From HGM13006 sp963649625 (GTDB lineage Bacteria > Bacillota > Clostridia > Oscillospirales > Oscillospiraceae): a stretch of 6,697 nucleotides of DNA. Numbering within the stretch: position 1 is the first letter of the stretch; each line of letters opens with the position of its first letter. This document shows positions 1 to 5,186 of this stretch, piece by piece. Where the stretch lies: assembly GCA_963649625.1 (NCBI GenBank), contig CAVJIP010000164.1, forward strand, positions 1 through 6,697. Reading direction: 5' to 3'. The position numbers and the translations under genes were made by a program. Below the pieces are notes generated by a model, which saw only the letters and a list, made by a program, of their open reading frames with translations, had not been told where the DNA came from and did no database searches.

Positions 1-64
1 GCTCCAAGGCGGGCACCTGGCCATAGCTTTTGGAAAGGCTCCGGCATTCAAGAATTGGTGTCAT
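1..64 (-). CDS. ABC transporter ATP-binding protein, N-terminal fragment (runs off window start)
   Basis: Only the first 21 codons are visible. They read MTPILECRSLSKSYGQVPALE, the usual start of an ABC ATPase: a first beta strand, then the A-loop tyrosine (S-K-S-Y-G) that stacks on the ATP adenine. Walker A would lie just beyond the window. The ATG at 62-64 follows a strong GGAGG ribosome site (minus strand, 71-75). It overlaps the 3' end of the upstream GntR gene by 17 bases in another frame, which points to translational coupling in one transcript. In YtrA-type operons the repressor gene is followed by an ATPase and then a membrane permease, so an export or cell-envelope-related transporter is likely. 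The substrate cannot be inferred from this fragment. Confidence 0.8.
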   Translation of the reverse strand, partial: MTPILECRSLSKSYGQVPALE

Positions 65-431
65 GGGAATCCTCCTTTTGTGCTGCCTCCAGCAGCGAAA
101 TGATTTCTTCCCGGCCATAGCCCAAAGCCTTCATGGCCGTGAGAAAGCTCTGAAGCTGTTGGGCGGCCAGGGTGTGTCTTGCGGCCTCCAGCATAGCGGT
201 GTCCTCTGTGACAAAGCGTCCGCTGGTGCGCTGGGAAAACACCAGCTTTTTCCGCTCCAGCTCTCCCATGGCCCGCTGCATGGTGTTGGGGTTGACCCCC
301 GCCTCCACCGCAAGCTCCCGCACCGAGGGGAGCCGCTGACCGGGGAGATAGCGGCCTGTGACGATTCTCAGGGTGAGCTGCTCCACCAGTTGGGTGTAGA
401 TGGGCCCGTCACTGTGAAATTGCCACTCCAT
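48..431 (-). CDS. GntR-family transcriptional regulator, YtrA subfamily
   Basis: A 127-residue DNA-binding regulator. The N-terminal winged helix-turn-helix is clear: the P-I-Y-x-Q entry motif (residues 10-14), G-R-Y-L-P-G-Q-R-L-P-S-V-R-E-L-A (26-41), the recognition helix region V-N-P-N-T-M-Q-R-A-M (46-55), and the wing S-G-R-F-V (70-74). Only about 50 residues follow, predicted helical. This short tail is typical of the YtrA subfamily and too small for the FadR, HutC or MocR effector domains. The start at 429-431 has AGGAGGTG (minus strand, 436-443) at good spacing. YtrA-type proteins usually repress their own operon with the adjoining ABC transporter, and some respond to cell-wall-active antibiotics. 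Here the 17-base overlap with the ATPase gene and the palindrome over the transcription start fit autorepression. The inducer is unknown. Confidence 0.9.
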   Translation of the reverse strand: MEWQFHSDGPIYTQLVEQLTLRIVTGRYLPGQRLPSVRELAVEAGVNPNTMQRAMGELERKKLVFSQRTSGRFVTEDTAMLEAARHTLAAQQLQSFLTAMKALGYGREEIISLLEAAQKEDSHDTNS

Positions 432-448
432 AAAGCACCTCCTGTTGC

Positions 449-472
449 ATTGTATTAGTCACTTAGTACAAT
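449..472. promoter_or_regulatory. Candidate operator of the GntR/YtrA-family repressor
   Basis: A 24-base interrupted palindrome of form ATTGTA-n-TA-n6-TA-n-TACAAT: eight of twelve base pairs are symmetric, including six consecutive at each end. It covers the predicted transcription start of the GntR/ABC operon, between the -10 box and the ribosome site. That is where an autorepressor of this family would be expected to bind. The assignment to this regulator is inference from position and symmetry. Confidence 0.6.
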
Positions 473-488
473 ACTACAATAATACAAT
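465..488. repeat. Three tandem 8-base repeats in the GntR promoter
   Basis: Read on the minus strand, three consecutive octamers follow the pattern ATTGTANT: ATTGTATT (481-488), ATTGTAGT (473-480) and ATTGTACT (465-472). The array covers the -10 box and part of the spacer. Its last unit is also the left arm of the 24-base palindrome. The half-site ATTGTA is therefore present three times directly and once inverted. Confidence 0.75.
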
Positions 489-504
489 TATTCCCCGTTG
501 TCAA
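476..504 (-). promoter_or_regulatory. Sigma-A-type promoter of the GntR/ABC operon
   Basis: On the minus strand a perfect -35 TTGACA (499-504) is followed by a 17-base spacer and a -10 TATTGT (476-481, four of six consensus bases). The predicted start is near 469, leaving a leader of about 38 bases. Just upstream, 505-523 is a near-palindrome GGA-n-TTTTT-n-AAAAA-n-TCC whose A/T tracts could serve as an UP element. Confidence 0.7.
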
Positions 505-622
505 GGACTTTTTGAAAAAATCCCGAAGGGGGCGCAGTCTTTGGCGAACTCCACAAATTCCGCCGGGGCAAAGGGACACTTTACGACAGTTTCACGAAAA
601 GGAGAAAAAAGAAAAGTAAGTC

Positions 623-651
623 TTGACAAACCTCCCGGGAAGGCGTATGAT
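623..651 (+). promoter_or_regulatory. Sigma-A-type promoter of the feo operon
   Basis: TTGACA (623-628), a 17-base spacer, then TATGAT (646-651, five of six consensus bases). Predicted transcription start is around 657-659. A 21-base all-purine, A-rich tract (596-616) lies directly upstream and could act as an UP element. The first GGTTAG-N6-CTAAYC copy begins at the predicted start site, so a bound repressor would block polymerase. Confidence 0.85.
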
Positions 652-658
652 GAACGGA

Positions 659-676
659 GGTTAGAGGGATCTAACC
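659..676. promoter_or_regulatory. feo operator candidate, copy 1
   Basis: GGTTAGAGGGATCTAACC: a perfect 7-base inverted repeat around GGGA, with one more A-T pair at 658/677. It starts at about +1 of the feo promoter. In RNA the same bases would form a hairpin with a GNRA-type loop followed by four U, so weak attenuation is an alternative. Recurrence of the motif at two other places in the locus favours a protein-binding DNA site. The likely binder is a metal-dependent DtxR-family repressor (inference). Confidence 0.6.
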
Positions 677-692
677 TTTTGAACACACTGTG

Positions 693-710
693 GGTTAGGG
701 TATGCTAATC
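693..710. promoter_or_regulatory. feo operator candidate, copy 2
   Basis: GGTTAGGGTATGCTAATC has the same GGTTAG-N6-CTAAYC layout and starts 34 bases after copy 1. Its core TTAGGGTATGCTAA matches the first 14 bases of the DtxR/IdeR consensus (TTAGGTTAGGCTAA) at 12 positions, the best match of the three copies. It lies in the 5' leader just before the feoA1 ribosome site. Confidence 0.6.
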
Positions 711-731
711 CATAACGGGAGGGTGAAAAAT

Positions 732-950
732 ATGATACCCCTTTCTTTGGCCACCCCTGGACAGGAGAGCCTGATTGAGCGGATCGGCGGCAAGCCGGAG
801 GTGAAAAAGCACCTGGAAAACCTGGGCTTTGTGGCCGGCACAACCGTCAAGATTATCACCATGATGGGCGGGAACATTATCGTCCAGGTGAAGGAGGCCC
901 GGGTGGCTATCAGCTGTGAAATGGCGCAGAAGATCATGGTAAAGCCCTGA
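732..950 (+). CDS. feoA: FeoA-family ferrous iron transport accessory protein (first copy)
   Basis: A 72-residue SH3-like small protein. The FeoA pattern is visible: a leading LATPGQ segment, I-x-x-I-G-G (15-20), the helix K-K-H-L-E-N-L-G-F-V-A-G (25-36), then beta strands ending in I-I-V-Q-V-K-E-A-R-V-A-I-S-C-E-M-A (49-65). FeoA proteins are cytosolic and are thought to bind FeoB and help or regulate Fe(II) transport. I start the gene at the ATG at 732, which has GGGAGGG (717-723) eight bases upstream. An in-frame ATG at 702 has no ribosome site and lies inside an operator candidate. It is the first gene of the operon, 34 bases before a second, more canonical feoA. The two copies are clearly different in sequence, so they may have separate roles. 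Confidence 0.88.
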   Translation: MIPLSLATPGQESLIERIGGKPEVKKHLENLGFVAGTTVKIITMMGGNIIVQVKEARVAISCEMAQKIMVKP

Positions 951-984
951 TTCGGCGCAGCACATATTAAAGGAGGAATTGCGG

Positions 985-1206
985 ATGAAAACCCTGAGAG
1001 ACGTGAAGGTGGGACAGACCGGTACGGTGGTGAAGCTCCACGGGGAGGGCGCAGTCAAGCGCCGGATTATGGACATGGGCATCACCAAGGGCGTAGAGGT
1101 CTATGTGCGGAAGGTGGCGCCTCTGGGCGACCCGGTGGAGGTCACGGTGCGGAACTATGAGCTGTCTCTAAGGAAGGCTGACGCAGAGATGATTGAGGTT
1201 CAGTGA
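985..1206 (+). CDS. feoA: FeoA-family ferrous iron transport accessory protein (second copy)
   Basis: A 73-residue protein with the full FeoA SH3-like fold signature: G-E-G-A-V-K-R-R-I-M-D-M-G-I-T-K-G (20-36), the strand V-E-V-Y-V-R-K-V-A-P-L-G-D-P-V-E-V (37-53), and the closing S-L-R-K-A-D-A-E-M-I (61-70). It is closer to textbook FeoA than the first copy. The ATG at 985 is preceded by AAGGAGG (970-976) at eight bases; an upstream TTG at 979 in the same frame is too near that site to be used. It is expected to act on the cytosolic side with FeoB, encoded 64 bases downstream. That gap holds the third copy of the operator-like motif. Confidence 0.92.
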   Translation: MKTLRDVKVGQTGTVVKLHGEGAVKRRIMDMGITKGVEVYVRKVAPLGDPVEVTVRNYELSLRKADAEMIEVQ

Positions 1207-1230
1207 CCTTTGGGAATTGTTTTCGTAATC

Positions 1231-1248
1231 GGTTAGTAACTGCTAATC
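1231..1248. promoter_or_regulatory. feo operator candidate, copy 3, between feoA2 and feoB
   Basis: GGTTAGTAACTGCTAATC repeats the GGTTAG-N6-CTAAYC motif of the operon leader. It lies 22 bases before the feoB ATG. Its position inside the operon suggests either a roadblock site or an internal promoter for feoB. Promoter-like sequence around it is weak (TTGTTT at 1217-1222 and TAATCT at 1244-1249, with too long a spacer), so I do not call a promoter here. Confidence 0.5.
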
Positions 1249-1270
1249 TTTGAAAGAGAGGAACGTAGCT

Positions 1271-3415
1271 ATGAATGTGAGAATTGCCCTAGCGGGCAAC
1301 CCGAACTGCGGTAAAACTACCCTGTTCAACGCACTCACCGGCGCAAACCAGTTCGTTGGCAACTGGCCCGGCGTTACGGTGGAGAAAAAGGAAGGCAAGC
1401 TGAAAAAGCACAATGACGTGACCGTCACCGACCTTCCCGGCATTTACTCCCTGTCCCCCTACACCATGGAGGAGGTGGTGGCTCGGGATTATCTGATCTC
1501 CGAGCGTCCCGATGTGATTTTGAACATTGTGGACGGCACCAACCTGGAGCGGAACCTGTACCTGACCACACAGCTCACCGAGCTGGGCATTCCCGTGGTG
1601 GTGGCCGTGAACATGATGGACGTGGTGAAGAAAAACGGCGACACCATCAACACCGGGGAGCTGGGCCGGGAGCTGGGCTGCAAGGTCATGGAGATCTCCG
1701 CCCTGAAGGGCACCGGCTGCCTGGAGGCCGCTGAGGCCGCTCTGGCCGCCGCCAAGAGCACCAAGACTGTGCCCATGCACACCTTCTCCGGGGCGGTGGA
1801 GCACGCCATTGCCCACATTGAGGAGGCCGCCGTCCACAATATGCCAGAGGAGCAGCAGCGCTGGTACGCCATTAAAATCTTCGAGCGGGACGACAAGGTC
1901 ATGGAGCAGCTGAAGCTCTCCGCCGAGGTAAAGGCCCACATCGAGGAGGACATTCGGGCCGCCGAGAAGGAGCTGGACGACGATGCCGAAAGCATTATCA
2001 CCAACGAGCGGTATGTGTACATTGCGGAGATCATCAAGGGCTGCTACAAGAAAAAGAGCCAGGGTAAGCTCTCCACCTCCGACAAGATCGACCAGATCGT
2101 TACCAACCGGATTCTGGCTCTGCCCATTTTTGCGGTGGTCATGTGGCTGGTGTACTGGGTGGCCATGGGCCCCTTCGGCTCCTTCCTGACGGACTGGACC
2201 AATGACGTGTTCGGGGCCGAGTGGCTCCAGGGCGGCGCAGGCTGGCTCATGGAGAAAATCGGTGCGGCGGACTGGGTCACTGGCCTGGTGGTGGACGGTA
2301 TCGTAGGCGGCGTTGGTGCCGTGCTGGGCTTTGTGCCCCAGATGCTGGTGCTGTTCCTGTTCCTGGCCATTCTGGAGGACTGCGGCTACATGGCCCGTAT
2401 CGCCTTTATTATGGACCGGGTGTTCCGGAAGTTCGGCCTGTCCGGCAAGTCCTTTATTCCCATGCTGGTGGGCACCGGCTGCGGCGTGCCCGGTGTTATG
2501 GCCTCCCGTACCATCGAGAACGAGCGTGACCGGCGCATGACCATTATGACCACCTGCTTTATTCCCTGCGGGGCGAAAATGCCCATTATCGGCCTGATTG
2601 CCGGTGCCCTGTTTGGAGGCAGCGGCCTGGTGGCGGTTTCCGCCTACTTTATCGGTGTGGCCGCCATTATCATCTCCGGCATTATCCTGAAAAAGACCAA
2701 AATGTTCGCCGGAGATCCGGCTCCCTTCGTGATGGAGCTGCCTGCCTATCACGCCCCCACCGTGGGCAACGTGCTGCGGGGTATGTGGGAGCGGGGCTGG
2801 TCCTTTATTAAAAAGGCCGGCACCATCATCCTGCTGTCCTCTGTGATTCTCTGGTTCCTCCAGGGCTTCGGCTGGGAGAACGGCGGCTTCGGCATGGTGG
2901 AGGACATGGACAACTCCGTGCTGGCGAAAATCGGCTCCGCCATCTGCATCGTCTTTGCTCCTCTTGGCTTCGGCAACTGGAAGGCCACCGTGGCCACCAT
3001 AACCGGCCTGATTGCCAAGGAGAACGTGGTGGCTACCTTCGGTGTCCTCTATGGCGGCCTGGAGGAGGTTGCCGAAAACGGCGACGAGATCTGGGGCGCA
3101 GTGGCGCAGAACTTTACGCAGCTCTCCGCCTTCAGCTTTATGATTTTTAACCTGCTGTGCGCTCCCTGCTTTGCGGCCATGGGTGCCATCAAGCGGGAGA
3201 TGAACAGCCCAAAGTGGACTCTGTTCGCCATTGGCTATATGTGCGTGTTTGCCTATGCCATTGCCCTGATCGTCTATCAGATCGGCAGTGTGTTCACCGG
3301 CAACGTAAATGTGGTGGGTCTGATTTGCGCCCTGATCGTCCTGGCCTTTATCATCTACAATCTGGTTCGGCCCTATCAGGAGTCCGACCGGCTCACCAAG
3401 GCCGTAAAGGTCTAA
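1271..3415 (+). CDS. feoB: Ferrous iron transporter FeoB
   Basis: A 714-residue polytopic membrane protein that imports Fe(II), with a cytosolic N-terminal G domain. GTPase motifs are all present: G1 G-N-P-N-C-G-K-T (9-16), G2 threonine 36 in N-W-P-G-V-T-V-E, G3 D-L-P-G (54-57), G4 N-M-M-D (114-117), G5 S-A-L-K (143-146). A helical GDI-type domain follows to about 265. The membrane part has E-D-C-G-Y-M-A-R (369-376), Gate motif G-T-G-C-G-V-P-G (401-408), F-I-P-C-G-A-K-M-P-I (430-439), and the second Gate C-A-P-C-F-A-A-M (630-637), with conserved Cys 404, 433, 630 and 633 that may lie on the iron path. The length is normal for Firmicutes FeoB and shorter than the roughly 773 residues of E. coli. 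I choose the ATG at 1271 (AGAGAGG at 1255-1261 upstream) over an in-frame TTG at 1250, which would add seven residues and abut the operator motif. Confidence 0.97.
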   Translation: MNVRIALAGNPNCGKTTLFNALTGANQFVGNWPGVTVEKKEGKLKKHNDVTVTDLPGIYSLSPYTMEEVVARDYLISERPDVILNIVDGTNLERNLYLTTQLTELGIPVVVAVNMMDVVKKNGDTINTGELGRELGCKVMEISALKGTGCLEAAEAALAAAKSTKTVPMHTFSGAVEHAIAHIEEAAVHNMPEEQQRWYAIKIFERDDKVMEQLKLSAEVKAHIEEDIRAAEKELDDDAESIITNERYVYIAEIIKGCYKKKSQGKLSTSDKIDQIVTNRILALPIFAVVMWLVYWVAMGPFGSFLTDWTNDVFGAEWLQGGAGWLMEKIGAADWVTGLVVDGIVGGVGAVLGFVPQMLVLFLFLAILEDCGYMARIAFIMDRVFRKFGLSGKSFIPMLVGTGCGVPGVMASRTIENERDRRMTIMTTCFIPCGAKMPIIGLIAGALFGGSGLVAVSAYFIGVAAIIISGIILKKTKMFAGDPAPFVMELPAYHAPTVGNVLRGMWERGWSFIKKAGTIILLSSVILWFLQGFGWENGGFGMVEDMDNSVLAKIGSAICIVFAPLGFGNWKATVATITGLIAKENVVATFGVLYGGLEEVAENGDEIWGAVAQNFTQLSAFSFMIFNLLCAPCFAAMGAIKREMNSPKWTLFAIGYMCVFAYAIALIVYQIGSVFTGNVNVVGLICALIVLAFIIYNLVRPYQESDRLTKAVKV

Positions 3416-3443
3416 TGGAAGCTCTGCCAAGGGAGGTGCTTTT

Positions 3444-3620
3444 ATGATTGCCTGGCTTTCTGCCAATCTTTCCACCATTGCGGTGGTGATAGTTCTGGCC
3501 ATTATCATCGGCCTGATTATTCGGAGCATGATTCGGGATAAGCGCAGGCACTCCTGCGGCGGAGGCTGCGGCGGCTGCTCCGGCTGCGGCATGAGCGGCA
3601 GCTGCCATCCCAAGGAATAA
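3444..3620 (+). CDS. FeoB-associated Cys-rich membrane protein
   Basis: A 58-residue protein. Residues 9-29 form one hydrophobic membrane helix (I/V/A/L-rich), then a basic stretch R-D-K-R-R-H (31-36), then a Gly/Cys-rich tail with Cys at 38, 42, 45, 48 and 54 (C-x3-C-x2-C-x2-C-x5-C) plus His 36 and 55. By the positive-inside rule the tail should face the cytosol. The architecture and the position 28 bases after feoB match the small FeoB-associated Cys-rich family seen in Firmicutes and other anaerobes. Their role is not firmly established; receiving or buffering Fe(II) leaving FeoB is a reasonable inference. The ribosome site GGGAGGTG (3431-3438) is good, and the gene ends just before the terminator, so it is the last gene of the feo operon. 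Confidence 0.9.
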   Translation: MIAWLSANLSTIAVVIVLAIIIGLIIRSMIRDKRRHSCGGGCGGCSGCGMSGSCHPKE

Positions 3621-3624
3621 GCCA

Positions 3625-3657
3625 AAGGGAGATGCGAAAGCATCTCCCTTGCGTTTT
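3625..3657 (+). terminator. Intrinsic terminator of the feo operon, possibly bidirectional
   Basis: A perfect 11-base-pair stem, AAGGGAGATGC (3625-3635) with GCATCTCCCTT (3640-3650), closed by a GAAA tetraloop and followed by GCGTTTT. It begins five bases after the stop codon of the Cys-rich gene. The T-tract is short (four). The convergent birA gene ends 18 bases beyond the stem, so the same hairpin probably also stops birA transcripts. Confidence 0.85.
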
Positions 3658-3668
3658 GTATGCAGCCT

Positions 3669-4658
3669 TTATATGTAGCCCTGATCGCTGCGGACGGAAA
3701 CCTCCCCGGAAAAGACCACGCCCTGCTCCCCATTTTCGTAGGTCACAAGGAGCGCACCGTTTTCGTCCAGGCCGGTGGCGGTGCCCTGACGGACTCTGTC
3801 TCCCCGAATTACCTGCACCTGACGGCCCAGGGTGATACAGTCCCTGGCGTATTGGGCCATCCATCGGGCCTTGTCCTGAAACAGTCCCTGAGAAAGGTCA
3901 TAGAGCCGGGCGATCAACCGGGCGGCCAGCAGATTTCGGTCTACCCGCTCTCCTGTAATCATGGCGATAGAGGCGGCCTTGTCCCGCAGCTCCTCCGGGA
4001 AATCCGTCTCCCGATGGTTACAGTTGATGCCAATGCCGATGACCAGAGATTCCAGGGTGCCGCTTTCCCATTGGGCGCTGAGCTCCGTCAGAATCCCCGC
4101 CACCTTTTTCCCCTCTAAAATCAGGTCGTTTGTCCACTTGATGCCGGGACGGACACCGCAGACGGCCTCAATGGCATCACAGGCGGCGACCCCGGCCATG
4201 GCGGTCACATGGGCCAGAGCGGCAGGGGCGCAGTCGGGCCGCAGCAGCAGGGAAAGATAGATTCCGCAGCCGTGGGGGGACACAAAGCTCCGGCCCAGAC
4301 GACCCTTACCCCCGGTTTGCTCCTCGGCCAGATAGCTTGCGCCCTCGGGAGCCCCCTGGAGGGCCTGCCCCTTGGCCAGGTTGTTGGTGGAGTCCACCGT
4401 CTCCAGGACGGTGATTTTCTCCTGCCAGGGGTGGCCGGACAGAAGGGAGGCAATGGCATCCTGGGACAGAAGCTGAGGGGTGCTGACCAGGCGATAGCCC
4501 AGGTTGGTGCCGCCCTTGATTTCATAGCCCTGGGCCCGGAGCCTCTTGACCTGCTTCCACACCGCAGACCGGGAAACCCCCAGCTGCTGGGACATGGCCT
4601 GGCCGGACACATACCGGCCCTCCGCTGCCTCCAACAGGGTTCGTACGTTCTTGCCCAT
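3669..4658 (-). CDS. birA: Biotin--[acetyl-CoA-carboxylase] ligase / biotin operon repressor BirA
   Basis: A 329-residue bifunctional biotin-protein ligase. It activates biotin with ATP to biotinyl-5'-AMP and attaches it to a lysine of biotin carboxyl carrier proteins. Residues 1-60 form a winged helix-turn-helix (S-Q-Q-L-G-V-S-R-S-A-V-W-K-Q-V at 23-37), so it can also repress biotin genes. The ligase core shows D-S-T-N-N (89-93), the biotin/AMP loop G-G-K-G-R-L-G-R (116-123), K-W-T-N-D (174-178), G-K-K-V-A-G-I-L (183-190) with the catalytic-region lysines, and G-I-G-I-N (208-212). An SH3-like C-terminal domain ends in G-E-V-S-V-R. Length fits class II BirA. The ATG at 4656-4658 has GGAGGTG (minus strand, 4668-4674) eight bases upstream; an in-frame ATG at 4730 would add 24 residues before the normal family start. 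No biotin synthesis genes or confident promoter are visible nearby. Confidence 0.95.
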   Translation of the reverse strand: MGKNVRTLLEAAEGRYVSGQAMSQQLGVSRSAVWKQVKRLRAQGYEIKGGTNLGYRLVSTPQLLSQDAIASLLSGHPWQEKITVLETVDSTNNLAKGQALQGAPEGASYLAEEQTGGKGRLGRSFVSPHGCGIYLSLLLRPDCAPAALAHVTAMAGVAACDAIEAVCGVRPGIKWTNDLILEGKKVAGILTELSAQWESGTLESLVIGIGINCNHRETDFPEELRDKAASIAMITGERVDRNLLAARLIARLYDLSQGLFQDKARWMAQYARDCITLGRQVQVIRGDRVRQGTATGLDENGALLVTYENGEQGVVFSGEVSVRSDQGYI

Positions 4659-4719
4659 GGAAAACTTCACCTCCAGGGACAGTTTACCACATCTGGCGGG
4701 GATATACAACGGAAAGTTT

Positions 4720-4737
4720 TCGACAGGCATCGACAGG
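4720..4737. repeat. Direct repeat TCGACAGG in the birA/ylxM intergenic region
   Basis: TCGACAGG occurs at 4720-4727 and again at 4730-4737, one helical turn (10 bases) apart. It lies in the 176-base divergent gap between birA and ylxM, about 30 bases upstream of the ylxM -35 box. The spacing would suit a protein touching the same face of the DNA twice, but the repeat is short and could be chance. Confidence 0.45.
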
Positions 4738-4750
4738 GAAAAAGTTTTTT

Positions 4751-4825
4751 CTGTAAAGGCTTTTCTCTTGACATTCCCCGGGAGATGGAGTATAATCCAG
4801 TCTGTTAAGTCTTGCGCCTTTACAG
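4751..4825. repeat. Perfect 10-base inverted repeat bracketing the ylxM-ffh promoter
   Basis: CTGTAAAGGC (4751-4760) and its exact reverse complement GCCTTTACAG (4816-4825) are 65 bases apart start to start. The left arm is upstream of the -35 box and should not be transcribed from this promoter. The right arm lies in the 5' leader and touches the first two bases of the ylxM ribosome site. A simple RNA hairpin therefore does not explain it; a paired DNA-binding site is possible. Confidence 0.6.
4768..4796 (+). promoter_or_regulatory. Strong sigma-A promoter of ylxM-ffh
   Basis: Both boxes are perfect: TTGACA (4768-4773), 17-base spacer, TATAAT (4791-4796). Predicted start is near 4803, leaving a leader of about 32 bases before ylxM. 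Upstream T- and A-rich runs (4738-4750) may add an UP element. Such a promoter suits constitutive high expression of SRP genes. Confidence 0.92.
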
Positions 4826-4834
4826 GAGGAGCCT

Positions 4835-5182
4835 ATGGAACGGGATATGCTCACCTGCGCCCTGCTATTTGACACCTATGGGGCCATGCTCACGGAGAAG
4901 CAGCGGCTTTGCTGGGATCTTCGGTACAATCAAGACCTTTCCCTGGGAGAGATCGGAGAGCTGGAGGGGATTTCCCGTCAGGCAGTCCGGGACAACCTGG
5001 TGCGGACCCAGGCTCTGATGGAGGAGCTGGAGGAGAAGCTGGGCCTGGTTCGGAAAAGTGCCCAGCTCCAGACGGCCCTGGAGGAGCTGGCTCAGGCGGC
5101 CCGGCAGCTAAGAGCCCTGGGGGGCCCCGGTAGCGCCATCGCTGAGGATATTGACCATGCCGCATTGCGGCTGAAGGAGTGA
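4835..5182 (+). CDS. ylxM: YlxM family DNA-binding / SRP-associated protein
   Basis: A 115-residue protein of the YlxM/p13 (UPF0122) family. Residues 1-30 show the family pattern L-F-D-T-Y-G-A-M-L-T-E-K-Q-R. Next comes a sigma-factor region-4-like helix-turn-helix: D-L-S-L-G-E-I-G-E-L-E-G-I-S-R-Q-A-V-R-D-N (34-54). The C-terminal half (about 58-95) is Glu/Leu/Ala-rich and probably a coiled coil. YlxM genes almost always sit directly before ffh. Streptococcal YlxM has been reported to associate with SRP components and affect SRP GTPase activity; whether it also binds DNA is unclear. The ATG at 4835 has AGGAGGA (4824-4830) at short spacing. The stop codon is four bases before the ffh ATG, and the ffh ribosome site AAGGAG (5174-5179) lies inside the last ylxM codons, so translation is probably coupled. 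Confidence 0.93.
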   Translation: MERDMLTCALLFDTYGAMLTEKQRLCWDLRYNQDLSLGEIGELEGISRQAVRDNLVRTQALMEELEEKLGLVRKSAQLQTALEELAQAARQLRALGGPGSAIAEDIDHAALRLKE

Positions 5183-5186
5183 ACCT

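Noticed and set aside
445..708. An 87-codon open frame covering the feo promoter and first operator copies
   Set aside because: No ribosome site and no family resemblance; the region is better explained by two divergent promoters and regulatory repeats.
702..731. An upstream in-frame ATG that would extend feoA1 by ten residues
   Set aside because: It has no ribosome site and lies inside operator copy 2, while the ATG at 732 has a strong, well-spaced site and gives the normal FeoA start.
1289..3733. An 814-codon open frame on the strand opposite feoB
   Set aside because: It is a shadow of feoB: its product is rich in His, Gly, Gln and Asn with no family motifs, it spans the feo terminator, and feoB has all its conserved motifs on the other strand.
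4681..4709. A possible birA promoter on the minus strand (TTGTAT, 17 bases, TGG-TAAACT)
   Set aside because: The -35 box matches only three of six bases, and the predicted start would fall on the ribosome site, leaving almost no leader.
4659..4730. An upstream ATG that would extend BirA by 24 residues
   Set aside because: The extension is not like the family start, and the ATG at 4658 has GGAGGTG at eight bases.
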